Assembly: GCA_951213105.1 (NCBI GenBank)
Contig: OX578152.1
Location: forward strand, 76,822,340 to 76,886,339
Source of the DNA: Amaurobius ferox
Taxonomy: Eukaryota > Arthropoda > Arachnida > Araneae > Amaurobiidae
Direction of reading: 5' to 3'
Length of the DNA stretch: 64,000 nt
This document shows positions 48,471-59,764 of this stretch, piece by piece. Every line of letters begins with the position of its first letter. Within the stretch, counting starts at the first letter, position 1. The position numbers and the translations under genes are program-made. Below the pieces are notes generated by a model, which worked only from the letters and a program-made list of their open reading frames with translations, ran no database searches and was not told the origin of the DNA.

Positions 48471-49237
48471 CAGTGATTCCCAACCTTTTTTGTTTGAAGC
48501 ATCCCTAGGAATGTATCGTCAAATCTCGCGGAAACCCTATTTATATGACATATATTTAGTTCCACAGTGGTCATTTTCAAAATAAACGGGCAGAGCAGTA
48601 GAGTTCATAAATAATAACTAACTCATACTTTTGAATGGAACATTTTAAGAGTATTTATTGCCTATATCTATTTAATAATTACCATTAATAAAATAAATGA
48701 TTTTTGCTTTACATTTGCCTTACTAGTTAAAAACAAACATTGTGCATATATTTTGCAGTTTTGTGTTAATATAATTTTTTTTTATAAAATTGTTAGCAAA
48801 AATCAAGTTATATTTAGTTACTTTATGCTACATTGTTATGTGATAAGATTTAAAAAGAAATATTTTAGCTGGTTTGGCTTTTTTCAAATTCTTTTATCTG
48901 GCATCCTTATGAGTAGTCGACAAGAATGGTGGTAATGTTCATTACTGCCAGTTTAAATGCCAGTACACTACAAAAATTTACTGTATCAACAAAATTTTTC
49001 TTCCCAATTAAAATTCTCGCTGCTTAAATTTTAACTATCATGTGAACTTCGGCTAACTCTCAAAATGCTTCATTATTTTATTAATAAATCACGTTAAAAC
49101 TTTTAATGATTTTAATTTTTTCACTCGATTACAAAAAAGGTGACAAGTTGTACTTTTTTTTGCAATTTTTTGCGAATTTTTGTGGAATGGTCACGCGAAG
49201 CCTCAGGGTTCCGCAGAACTTTGGTTGGGGAGCACTG
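48471..49237. mobile_element. Non-autonomous hAT element (767 bp)
   Basis: The ends CAGTGATTCCCAACC and (reverse complement) CAGTGCTCCCCAACC agree at 13 of 15 bases and match the known CAGNG...CAACC style of hAT ends. The flanks CGTTACAT (48463-48470) and CGTTACGT (49238-49245) form an 8 bp duplication with one mismatch. The interior is AT-rich and encodes no transposase. Confidence 0.85.
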
Positions 49238-49332
49238 CGTTACGTAAACAAAATCAAGTTTATTCTTTGATATTAAGGATTTTATGAAACGGTGGGGTTA
49301 TTCAAATAACATTGGTTCAGTTAACGAGCAGA

Positions 49333-49380
49333 AATTGGTTCCACTTGTTAACTGAATGTTGTTAACCAGTGGAACCAATT
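49333..49380. repeat. Inverted repeat, 20 bp arms, 8-base loop
   Basis: AATTGGTTCCACTTGTTAAC pairs with GTTAACCAGTGGAACCAATT with one mismatch. Fragments of the same words (CACTTGTTAACTGAATGTTG) recur to 49440, so the site grew from local duplication. Confidence 0.8.
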
Positions 49381-50049
49381 AATGTTGGTTACAAGTGATT
49401 AAGATTACCAACATTCAATCACTTGTTAACTGAATGTTGGTAACTTTAATTTATTATTTCACCAATACTATATGTGCACAAAGCTCTCATGAATTACTAT
49501 TAACAGAAGAAGCAACGGACCCAGTGAGTATCCAATATTGCTTTAATAATGCCACGAGGGCCTTTAACAACACGTGTAATACTGGGCTGATATATTGGAT
49601 AGATGCATGCAATATTTTCCCAATATCGGTTTTTCACTTGATTCTTCTTCACTATTGGCTCAATTTTGATTAAAAATTTTCTTTCAATGTTTTAAGAATA
49701 TTAACCGCTAATATTGATTAAATATTGAGCATAAATGTTGTAAACATATGAAAAATAAAATATTGGGGAATTATTGTATTAGACCAAAATTGGCGCTATA
49801 TTATATTACGATATCTCCGATAGATTCAAATGGCCGATATTGGGAAATATTGTTTTGCCACTGCTTGGTTGTTGACTGGATTTCTTGTTGATTGAAGTTC
49901 TACTATACAGGGAACAAAGGCATTGGCAGTATTGATAGAGTATTTAGCAACAACTTTTTTCTTTTAACTTTCTGAGAGAGAAGTCTTTTTGTGTCCTAAA
50001 TATTTTATTATTCGATGGTGTATAATAAAATCCGTGAGGAAATTCAAGA

Positions 50050-50135
50050 TTGTAACTCAATCGGAGTGGTGTAATCTGTAGCATAACTGGGCGTAATGCA
50101 GAAGGCCTGGAGTTCGCTCCTGGTTCTGAACGACT
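50050..50135 (+). repeat. tRNA-like sequence, probably SINE head or pseudogene
   Basis: Box A-like TAGCATAACTGGG is followed by GCCTGGAGTTCGCTCCTGGT, in which GGAG-TTCG-CTCC gives a T-arm-like hairpin and an approximate box B. No acceptor stem or target duplication is evident. Confidence 0.35.
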
Positions 50136-50752
50136 GTTATTTTGAGAAGAAATGACGTTTTATGTTCTACAACTTTGAAGGCATAAACGAAGAATATATT
50201 TTGTGATGCCCATGCATTATCTTTCTTTTCTTCTTTGTTCTGTAAAACAGTGGCTTTGAAACTATTTTTCGATTGTGAAATTTTTCTTCTACTGTTTAGG
50301 AATTATCACAAGTCTTACTTCAGATAGTAGAAATGCTACTTTTCCCCTGGGAACGTGGTACTTTCAAAAGAATAGATTTCTATAAAATTTTGTATATTTA
50401 TTACAATTGATAAGAACCTACCAATTGCAATAAGCCTATTGACTATCACTAGACTTTTTAATAGGCTTATAGGATTGATAAGAATATTGCTTATCAGTGA
50501 GATGGAAGTATAAGAAGGCTTTAATTGGTGTTATAATTTTTCTTCAATATCAAAATTTGTTAATCTGTAGAGAAAGTCATGTATTGGATATATTAGAGTT
50601 TTGCAGAATGTTTAATGACCATGTTACTGTCAACTAAGATAATTGAATATCACAGTTATTAAACATTCTATATAACTAGCAGAAACAACAAGCACAACTA
50701 TCATAGAAGGTCTTTATTTCACTTCCTATAAGACGTATAAAATTTAAAAAAG

Positions 50753-50794
50753 GCCAGAGCGCTTTCAAGCGTAAATACGCTCTTCATCAGTGGC
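50753..50794 (-). ncRNA. Hammerhead ribozyme-like motif, left arm
   Basis: On the minus strand: GCCA, CTGATGA, A, GAGCG-TATTTA-CGCTT (a terminal G-T pair), GAAA, GCGCTC, TGGC. Here the last A of GAAA plus GCGCT gives the palindrome AGCGCT followed by C, the expected cleavage nucleotide, then TGGC pairing with GCCA. A self-complementary stem III of this kind can pair between two ribozymes, which is how short-stem hammerheads of tandem elements are thought to work as dimers. The extra A before stem II is shared with the right arm, so it is inherited and not a new mutation. Confidence 0.72.
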
Positions 50795-51049
50795 TACATG
50801 GAAATAGAAATGTTCGTTCATATATAGACCAGAAAAGATGTCAAATTTGCATAAATACAATTATCAATAAACTTACGTTTATCTAAGGAGAATCCAAAAA
50901 TACAAAACATTTTGAACAGATTCAAAATCGAGCATAAATCACGAAAAGTACAGTAAATTTTACAATTTTATTACAGTAAATTTCAGATTAAATTTTTTTT
51001 TTTTTTTTTAAATAGGGGGCAGTCAGGCCTAATCCCCGAGAGGATGACA

Positions 51050-51357
51050 TCAAAGATAACTATGAAGAGACTTGAATTGCATGGATTCGAGAATGAGTCG
51101 CCAAGCGTAACTCAAAATCTGAACGGGGTCAAAATTACAAATCTGCTCGTGGTAAATATAAATAAAGAGGGACTCAAAAAGGAGAATATTATGAGGGTTA
51201 TTACAACGCATAAGAAGGAAAGTTCTTTCAAAAATGGGCCGGAAATTTTCTTTAACAACAAAATGAGCAAGGGCCGTAGAAAGTTTACCACCTTTGACAT
51301 CCCTAGCATGTTCTACCAAACGGATACCAATAGTACGTTTTGTATTGCCAATATAAA
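51050..51357 (-). pseudogene. Penelope-like GIY-YIG endonuclease fragment, left arm
   Basis: Reading leftward from the centre, the frame is open for about 102 codons to the stop at 51052-51050. It begins YIGNTKRTIGIRLVEHARDV and contains AHFVVKENF. The YIG motif, the arginine and the E-H pair fit the GIY-YIG nuclease fold of Penelope-like elements, which nicks target DNA. There is no in-frame stop in this copy, but the N-terminal part (including the GIY strand and the reverse transcriptase) is missing. Confidence 0.85.
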
Positions 51358-51372
51358 ATTTAAGTTACTATT

Positions 51373-51678
51373 TATATTGGCAGTACAAAACGTACTATTG
51401 GTATCCGTTTGGCAGAACATGCTAGGGATGTCAAAGGTGATAAACTTTCTACGGCCGTTGCTCATTTTGTTGTTAAAGAAAATTTCTTGCCCATTTTTTA
51501 AAGAACTTTCCTTCTTATGCGTTGTTATAACCCTCGTAATATTCTCCTTTTTGAGTCCCTCTTTATTTATATTTAACGCGAGTCGATTTGTAATTTTGAC
51601 CCAATTCAGATTTTGTGTTATGCTTGGCGACTCATTCTCGACTCCATGCAATTTAAGTCTCTCCATAGTTATCTTTGA
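51373..51678 (+). pseudogene. Penelope-like GIY-YIG endonuclease fragment, right arm, two stops
   Basis: This is the inverted twin of the left-arm fragment, starting YIGSTKRTIGIRLAEHARDV and ending at the equivalent TGA (51676-51678). Two in-frame TAA codons (51499-51501 and 51574-51576) replace a glutamate and a tyrosine codon of the left arm. The long open frame that crosses both arms in another phase is antisense and frame-shifted and is not a gene. Confidence 0.85.
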
Positions 51679-51933
51679 CGTCATCCTCTCGGGGATTAGG
51701 CCTGACTGCCCCCCTATTTAAAAAAAAAAAAAAGTTTTGAATCTGAAATTTCTGTAATAAAATTGTAAAATTTATTGTACTTTTCGGGATTTATGCTCGC
51801 TTTTGAATCTGTTCAAAATGTTTTGTATTTTTGGATTCTTCTTAGATAAACGTAAGTTTATTGATAATTGTATTTATGCAAATTTGTCACCTTTTCTGGT
51901 CTATATATGAACGATCATTTCTATTTCCATGTA

Positions 51934-51975
51934 GCCACTGATGAAGAGCGTATTTACGCTCGAAAGCGCGCTGGC
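51934..51975 (+). ncRNA. Hammerhead ribozyme-like motif, right arm
   Basis: Segments in order: GCCA (stem I, 5' side), CTGATGA (51938-51944, catalytic box), a single A, GAGCG-TATTTA-CGCTC (stem II and loop), GAAA (51962-51965), GCGCGC (stem III region), TGGC (stem I, 3' side, pairing with GCCA). This is the type I order. Penelope-like elements are known to carry such ribozymes in their terminal repeats. Deviations: an extra A before stem II, a stem III too short to be stable alone, and a G where the left arm has the T that would pair with the last A of GAAA. Activity is therefore doubtful for this copy. Confidence 0.7.
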
Positions 51976-52092
51976 CTTTTTAAATTTTGTACGTCTTATA
52001 AGAAGTGAAATAAAGATCTTCTATTCAGTTGTGCTTGTTGTTTCTGCTAATTGAAATCAGACGTGATGTCAATTTATTTATTCTATATAACT

Positions 52093-53937
52093 CTGATGAC
52101 AATGGAACTTTGGTATTTTGAATTGCGTTCAGTTATGATAACTGCTACACCACTCAGATCATGTGAGAAACTATTTATAATTATCTTAAAGAACTCGCAA
52201 TGCAACTATTTTGTTTTGTAGAAACTGAAGTAATTTAAGTTCCTAAATTTTACGAATGCTTTTAAAAGTAAATTACTCTTATTAATACACAGACACAAAC
52301 ACGTATATAATCCAATCACTTCGATTATATTAATTGAAATTGTATTACAGATATCATCAGACTTTGGCATAAGCCTCTGAGTTGGGCTATTCTAGTTTTA
52401 ATGTAGTTAACATTGACATATATTTATTTAAAGAAAAGTAATTTATTTATAAAAACATTCGTATTTTGATAAAAAAAATGCTCTTTTTAATATATACATA
52501 CTTGGCAAGCTTGGCACAAAAAATATATACATAAAATACTGAAAACAAAGCAAATAACTGAGATTTACAATATGAGTGTTATGCAAAATAGATGCATAAG
52601 AAATATTGAACCAAATAGAAAAATAAAATATATAAAGTATCTTTTGTTTAAATATAAAAATATAGCATCATAGACATAATTTGTTTAATAGAAACATAGA
52701 ATTATAGACATTTAATAAAATAACATAAGTATTTAATAAAACAGCATATAAACAACAAAGGTTCAATTTGTGCTTTGGCCTGTATAAAATCCCCTATTTC
52801 TTGAATTGCAAAGCATTATGACAATAATTAAAGAAATCACAATGTAAATTGCTGCCCAAATAATTTATAAAAACAGACCATCGGTTTTAGCGTTAAGCTA
52901 CTGGTTTATCCGCGCTCAAGAAAGAAATTGGCCCGTTTGTCTACATTTATCATTTTATTTGTACAACATTTGCGTTGAGATTTCTTTATTTATTGTTATT
53001 ACGTTAAGTTGCGTTCTGTATTTATCATAACGCTAATTCCAAATAGCTACAGTTTAGTACCGATATTTAATAACAATGTAACAAATAACAACGTAAAATA
53101 CATTTCCATTCCATAATAATTTAAATGTTGTTACATACTTAAGGCGATTAAAGGAATCAGACACATTCTAGTTTCAAATATAAATCTAAAATATATATCA
53201 TTAATTATATCAAAACTGCACATTTTTTTTATAGACATTTAACTCAGGCATGTAAAAAGTAATCAAGTGAATTTGGTTAAAAAAAACATGCAACAGGGCT
53301 ATAAAGAGTAAAAATATGTATGAAAATTTAGGATGCTGTTTACTAATAACATATTTTGTAAACATTTCACATTTGGTAAACGTTTTAAGAAATATTTAAA
53401 TCTATTAAAAAACAACAACATTGGGCAGAGGATAAAGAAAAATTATGCAATATAATAAAGCACAAACTTGTTTTGTCATGTTGATATTTGTTTTGTCTTG
53501 TTCGGAGTTAGTTTGTCTTGTTTGGATACATTTGTGGTGTTTTTCGACACTACCATGTGTGCGTTAACTCGCTACTTTAGAATTTTCTTGGGTATTTTTT
53601 GTCCTCTCTAATTGGTAGCCTCTTAATTCATCTTCTGTTTTATTATTTTCTAATTTATTGGCTCTGATTCTGCTTTCGTTGTAGTCTTAGTTATATACAA
53701 CTATACACACTGTGGTGAGCTGTCAAACTGTTGACAAGCGGTATGCTTATGAAGATTTAATAATCGATACGCTTATACAAATATTATATCATTCATACGC
53801 ATTTATCGATATATTGTTAAGTACTGGATTGGTAAAATGTACCTTTATAGTGAGTTTATGAGATTCTTTTGTGTTTCGGTTAGATTTTTGGTATTCTATA
53901 TTCTTAAACGGTTTTTATTTCTTTTTTAAAATTTCTT
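52093..53937. other. No gene seen
   Basis: AT-rich sequence. Near 53465-53525 there are several copies of TTGTTTTGTC(T/A)TGTT. No exon or element boundary was supported. Confidence 0.5.
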
Positions 53938-54640
53938 TTGTTTTCTTTGAAACTTATTCAATGGTTTGAGGAGCTAAAAAAACCTTATAACCGTATTTTC
54001 ATTTATTTTCTTTTTTCTTATCCCCACTTTCTTTTTACAACCATACTTTTCATCATTTATTTTGTTTTGAAAGTTTATTTACTGTTTCGAAATCCCCTTT
54101 TCAGCAAACCTCACGAAGGCGGAGAAATTGTTTTATGTAGATCTGTAATATTTCAAGTATTTATCAGGATTCAACAACCACTCAGAAAAATTTTAATGAC
54201 CTGTGCGTCACAGCTGGATATACCTCTCTAACTCTTATATTTGTGTACATTTCATCTTTTTGACTGCATGCTTATTTAGCTTTTCAGCATTGACGAAGGA
54301 GTCCCTAGGTATCCTCGAAACAGCCGTATGTTACGTTGTATTTTCCATTGTGCTAAATTACATTGTATAATTTTCTTTATTTGAATCTGATTCTGTTTCT
54401 TTCAAATCTTATTCAATAGTTTGAGGAGCTAAAAAATGTATAACCATATTTTCATTATTTTATTTTTTTTATCTTCCACTTTATTTTTACAATCCTACTT
54501 TTCATTATTTAATTTGCTGTAAAATTTTATTTTACTGCTTCCAAATCCCCTCTTCAGTCACGAAGGCTGAGAAATGCTTTTATTTAGCACTCTAATATTC
54601 TTCAACACTTTTATGGAATATGCCCGATGAAATTACTCAT
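53938..54640. repeat. Direct duplication of about 280 bp with spacer
   Basis: The copy at about 53940-54150 (TTATTCAATGGTTTGAGGAG, GCTAAAAAAACC, AATCCCCTTTTCAGCAAACC, TCACGAAGGCGGAGAAATTG) recurs at about 54408-54580 (TTATTCAATAGTTTGAGGAG, AATCCCCTCTTCAGTCACGA, AGGCTGAGAAATG). Between them lies a sequence with a weak hammerhead-like core (54283-54325). Confidence 0.65.
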
Positions 54641-56140
54641 TATATCTTAATTTCTTTACAGGGGGATTCATACATGAATGTCAGCTATTTCATAATGTTT
54701 TACTAATTGGAAGAGTTAGATTTCAGTAGCTGGCAAATGTTGGTCAATTTTCAATTTGTATAAATGTTACAAAATCTTAACTCTCATGGTAATAAATATA
54801 TTTAGAATTTAGATTATGTTCCAAAAAATGTTGAAAATATTTTAACTTATTAAAATAAAGAAAAGGATGTGTTTTACTAAACATATGAAGTACTTGTTTT
54901 AAACCTAATATTTAGCAACTAAACAAATTAAACCATTCTCACGATATTTTCATTTTTTTTCCTAGAATTTTGGTAAATGGGCGTCATTTTAGAATGCACC
55001 AAGTCGCCAAATAATAATAAAGAAATCATTCAAATTCTACAGAATTGATGTGATTTAGAATAAGTACTGGTTTTATGTACTATTTTGTAAATTATAACTC
55101 AATTTAATGAATTTAAGTAATTAAATAAAGAAAATATTAATTTTAGTCTGTAGGGAAAGTTGTGTGTGGAACGTATAAGTTTTTTCTTTAATTTGAAAAC
55201 ATCCCTCATGGTTGATATTTTTCCATATAAGACTGCAAATAACTTATTAAACTGATTTTTGGCAGTAAATATTTAACAGTATAATCACATTATAACACAT
55301 TCTTCAAAAGTAGGGATATTCTTTATATAAGAGCTTTTTGTCTGGCAGATAAATTAATATAATTTCTTTACAATATAATACTGTTTCATATATCGATTTA
55401 TATATATATATATGTTTATGCGATTTACGAAGCTCTCCAATATAATACTGAACTGTTATATAGTAACTGGAATGCCAACTGAATTTCCTTATACAAAAGG
55501 TTTTTCTTTCTTACAACAATCTTTAACATGCAGAACAATCAAATCTATTTATAACAGTCAAAGTTCTAGAAAGAAAATAAATATGCTTGGAACAGCGATC
55601 GTAGTTAATTTTTTTTTTAATTTATCTATTAATGTATTTAATTATATTTTTTAATTTTAATGTTAATTAATTTATTAATTTTAGTTTGAAAATATATTTA
55701 ATTTTATATGGGTTCTGCAAGGGTGGTGAAAATAGATGATAAGTTGGCGATGTCTCTGTTTCACTATGTATGGGTAGGATCTGACTAACGCAGGGCATGC
55801 GGCCCCCGCATCAGAAGGGCCCCAAATAAATCAATTGCAACATCGAAAAATTAACAATTGCTTCCTTAAAATATGTTCCCTATCGAATAGGTTTGCTCAA
55901 CGGATAGATTTATTTTGGGGTTATATTGGGATTAACTATACTAATTTAGCATGCTGGCATCTTGGCTATGATACGAAAGTTGCCAATAATTTAAATTCCA
56001 TCAAAATATGAACGAACCACATTTTGTATATTTTTTTCTAGAATGGAATTATGTTTTTGAAAAATATTTTTATTCATTTCCCATATATCGAGAAATGAAG
56101 GGGTCCCCGAATCAATGTCTGTCTCGGGCCCAGTGTATGG
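54641..56140. other. No gene seen
   Basis: AT-rich sequence with a (TA)n tract near 55399-55412. GC-richer words near 55785-55815 might be a transposon end, but no partner was found. Confidence 0.45.
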
Positions 56141-56147
56141 GAATATG

Positions 56148-56232
56148 GTTAGCTGCTTTTAGCGTAAATAAACTTAATTTTATATGCTCTACAAGTATGA
56201 AACTAAGTTTATTTACTCTAAAAGCAGCTAAC
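56148..56232. repeat. 29 bp inverted repeat, 27-base loop
   Basis: Arms 56148-56176 and 56204-56232 are reverse complements at 28 of 29 positions; the core is GTTAGCTGCTTTTAG. It could be a small foldback element or a decayed transposon. Confidence 0.88.
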
Positions 56233-56779
56233 GTTGGTGATCTTTGAGATTTAAAAATCCGCGACTTCTTCTGTTTCCCTATGTATGGAAATATCGTTAA
56301 CTGCTTTTAATACATTTCATATTTTAACTTTTCAATAGATAGGAATTTACCAAGTCGCAAAATACTGAAACGTTTTAAATCTTTAGTTCTGAGCAATGGC
56401 TCTGGCAGCATATGCTAACTTAATTACTTTATCGTTATATTTAGCCATTTTTGGAACGTTCCGCTCCCAAAAATGTCTAACTCTAGCCATAAAATGTCAA
56501 AGTTTGCCACCTTGATATCCCTCGAAGTTGGAAATTTAGCCATTTCTGGCAACGATTCCAGCCATAAGGTTTATTAACGTGCTGGCAACACTGAATCATG
56601 GACTTGATTAAAGTGTTGTACGAACTCTGAAGAAATTTACTCAAACTTGCGATATTGCTCAAAATTTGATCTTGTTTGTATATAAGAAAGGTTTTCAACT
56701 TGTTTGATTTGGGGTGCTTTGTACCCAAAACAACAATTATTCTTTACATATGCAATCATTCTTTGTATTTAATGATAGG

Positions 56780-57229
56780 TTAAGATTGGCCGATAATAAG
56801 TCACTAATGGGCTTATACATTTATCCAGTATTGACCTAATGTTAGAAAAATATTGGGAGTTTTTCTAAATTAAATCGAACATTGGAGAAATATTGCATAT
56901 ATTGATCTATTACTAACATAAAGTTTGCAACATTATTGGTGTCAAATGATCACTGGTTTGATGATGGGGATAGAAAATTACTGTCTTTAAATTCGTGGTG
57001 TGATTAAGATTGGCTGATAATAAGCCAATAATGGGCTTATAAGTATATCCAGTATTGACCTAATATTAGAAATATATTGGGAATATTTCTAAATAAAATC
57101 AAATATTGGGGAAATATTGCATATATTGATCTATTATTAGCAAAAAGTTTGCAGCATTATTGGTGCCAAATGATCACTGGTTTGATGATGGGGATAGAAA
57201 ATTACTGTCTTTAAATTCGTGGTGTGATA
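56780..57229. repeat. Two tandem copies of 224 bp
   Basis: TTAAGATTGGCCGATAATAA (56780) recurs 224 bases later as TTAAGATTGGCTGATAATAA (57004). Both copies run through TATCCAGTATTGACCTAAT, GAAATATTGCATATATTGAT and TGATGATGGGGATAGAAAAT, and the last block is identical, so the duplication is fairly young. Confidence 0.88.
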
Positions 57230-57399
57230 ATGTTCCATCATTAATTTTATTTCTAGAACTTTGATTAATACACATTTCGCGACAAATACAAGCAGTTAGA
57301 TACCATATCTTATCTAATAAGTAGGATACCGATTGTAACAACTCTTTATGATTGGCATCAGCAATCTCACAACACAAATTAAAATTAAATTAAATGGAG

Positions 57400-58080
57400 T
57401 GTTCTTCAACTCGACTTTCCCGTACCAGAATCCATCTTTCAGTAGCGTGTTTCTTTGTTTTTTTATTTTTTCAAATTTTATAAGAAAAATGTTGAGAAAT
57501 CGCTTTCGTGGATTCAAATGATTACAATTATAGCGCGTTACCCTCCACCTTAAAGGGCTTGAAAAATTCTATCGATTAATACCATGTTTGACAATGTACC
57601 CTCGGGGGAGGGGGGGGGGTAACTTGCCCTCCGAGGAGAGCTAATGACGTCACGAACAAAACAAATTGTGTCTCGGTTATTTTTCACAATAATTAAAACT
57701 ATTAGCTCTCGTGATCATTTTGAAATAGATAAAGCCTTTTATGGATGATTATGTCATATTTTGTCCTATGCTGCTATGTTAAATAATATAAAATATAAAT
57801 ACCAATAATAAAATTTTTTCTTGAACAACATTTTTTTTACCTAGTTCTACATTTTTCCATAATAAAGCCGGGTATAAAGATTTGTGAAAATCTCTTAATA
57901 TATTTGCTCGCTATTGTGTGCACAAGAAATCGACCACAAACAGACAGACAGATATCACTTCAAAATAGTCAAAACGTATTCAGGAGGCCTTAAAACATAT
58001 ATTGGAATCAAAATCTCGAATTCGAAAATTGACGTGAAAACAATACTTTCTCTATACTATGTAATATAGTATGGGAAAGC
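57400..58080. repeat. Dispersed repeat, related to 2.3-3.0 kb, with terminal hairpin
   Basis: The copy shares ACCAGAATCCAT, CAAATGATTACAAT, AATGACGTCACGAAC and AACAATACTTTCTCTATA in order with the copy at about 2280-2960. It ends in CTTTCTCTATACTATGTAAT/ATAGTATGGGAAAG, a hairpin like those that end the neighbouring family. A G run lies at about 57609-57619. Confidence 0.65.
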
Positions 58081-58735
58081 AAAAAAATAATCTGATGTAA
58101 GCAGCACATGACTTTCCATGCAGACTTAAATTCATTTCCCCTTTATTTCATTCATAATTCATTAAATTGAGTTTAATTGTACTAAATGACGCGCATAATT
58201 AATTGAAATTACACTGAATTTACACCTTTAATTCAGTTTTCGTTTTCATTCGGTAACTGGACTTATTCTTAAAACTGGCGTAGCGAAAATGGGAAAAATC
58301 TAAAATATCTCGAGAACGGCTAGCCCTAAAGTAATGGGGTTGGTCTTATTCTTTTCAACGTCAAAAATTACATGTAAAAAAAGCATTTAATGAATGCATT
58401 TCAGCTTACGTAGTCTTTTATTTCAGATTTTGGCGAATTTTGCGGGCCATTTCGCCAAAAAAAAAAAAGGCAGGTTATTTTATCCCGAATCGTACCAAAA
58501 TCTAATCACCATCAGAGACCTAAGTACGAAATGTTATGAAATTCGGTGTTTTTTCAGTTAGAATAACTACATACATTGCACAGACAGACACACACACAGA
58601 CGTCACGCAGAAAATGGGTTTTTCGTGTTCTAGAGGTCTTAAAACGTGTAGATCCGTCGAAAACTCGAGTTGCGATTTTCAACACGCCTCCAATACTTTT
58701 CCTACACATTACCATGTATTGCAGGAAAAGTAAAA
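58080..58735 (-). repeat. Hairpin-ended repeat, copy 2 (reverse)
   Basis: In reverse relative to copy 1, it contains the complement of the shared blocks (AAAATATCTCGAGAACGGCT, GCGGGCCATTTCGCC, GGTTATTTTATCCCGAATCG) and ends at the hairpin CTTTTCCTACACATTACC/ATGTATTGCAGGAAAAG at about 58688-58731. Confidence 0.75.
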
Positions 58736-58959
58736 ACAAATTATAATTATATAAATGCATCCCTGTTCTAAGCACTCTCTAGAGGTATATAGTAATCGAA
58801 ACTTCATTATATTTAGTATGAATATTCTACGGAACACACGGAACCGATTTTCATGAAAATTAAATTACTTTCATAAGCCTCCACTCATACTGCGAATTAT
58901 GGAAATTAAAATATACAAATAGCAGGAAAATTGATGAAAATAAAGAACGATATTTTATG

Positions 58960-59745
58960 ATTTTTACTTTCCCTTCAATACACGGGAAATTATTGGAATC
59001 GGGTCGAAAATTGCAATTCGAGTTTTCGACGGATTTACACGCTTTGAGGTCCATAGAACAGGAAAAAACCATTTTTAGCGAGACGCCTGTGTGAGTTTGT
59101 GTGTATGTCTGTCTGTGCAATGTATGCATCCACTCTAACTCAAAAGCTAATTGACCAAATTTCATAAAATTTTCAAGGTAAGTCACTTGTGTGTGATCCT
59201 GGTGCTCCCTGGTGAAAGCTCTTTTTTTTGCAAAATGTCCAGCAAAAATTGTTTGTATCCACTTTAGCTGAAAGAAAAATAAACCAAATTTCACAAAATT
59301 TGGTAGATAAGTCACTTATCGGTTACACTAGTGTTGATTAGATTTTGTTGCAATTCGGGAGAAAAGAATCTGCCTGTTTTTGCGAAATGACCCGCCAAAA
59401 TCGTCAAAATATGAAATAAAAACTACGTATGATCAAATATATCCATTAAATGCTTGTTTTATACATAATTTTTGACGATGAAACGAATAAGATCCATCCC
59501 ATTACTCTAGGTCTAGCCGTTCTCGAGATATTTTAGTTTTTTCGCATTTTCCCTACGCCACCTTTGAAAATAAGCCCAATTACCAAATAAAAACAAAAAT
59601 TGAATTAGAAGGTCAAATTCAGTGCAATTTAAAGTAATGACTGTTATTTTGCGCCATTAAACTTAATGTAACGAATTATTGAAGAAATAAAGAGAGAGAG
59701 AGAGAGAGAGAACATGAATATGAGTCTGCAGGGAAAGCCATGTAC
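58960..59745 (+). repeat. Hairpin-ended repeat, copy 3 (forward)
   Basis: Starts TTTACTTTCCCTTCAATACA, continues TCGAGTTTTCGACGGATTTA, GTAAGTCACTTGTGTGTGAT, TGCCTGTTTTTGCGAAATGA and CTAGCCGTTCTCGAGATATT, and ends TCTGCAGGGAAAGCCATGTA. A (GA)n tract lies at about 59693-59710. An internal part (AAATTTCA-AAAATTT-GTAGATAAGTCACTT) is duplicated as in copies 1 and 4. Confidence 0.75.
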
Positions 59746-59764
59746 TGCCCACATAAGATTTTTA

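Larger units (their letters stand above)
50678..52079. mobile_element. Two truncated Penelope-like elements, head to head
   Basis: Two arms of about 680 bp are near-perfect inverted copies around a 13-base centre (51358-51370). The outer ends are AGCAGAAACAACAAGCACAA and its reverse complement (ending at 52048), followed on the right by a 31-base unpaired tail. A 13-base target duplication, ATTCTATATAACT, flanks the whole at 50665-50677 and 52080-52092, so both arms arrived in one event. Each arm encodes the GIY-YIG endonuclease end of a Penelope-like retroelement reading outward, then a 3' segment with a hammerhead-like motif. The reverse transcriptase is absent. Confidence 0.88.

Noticed and set aside
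51044..51721. 225-codon open frame crossing both Penelope arms
   Set aside because: It reads antisense through one arm and out of frame through the other. The real coding frames are the outward GIY-YIG frames at 51050-51357 (-) and 51373-51678 (+).
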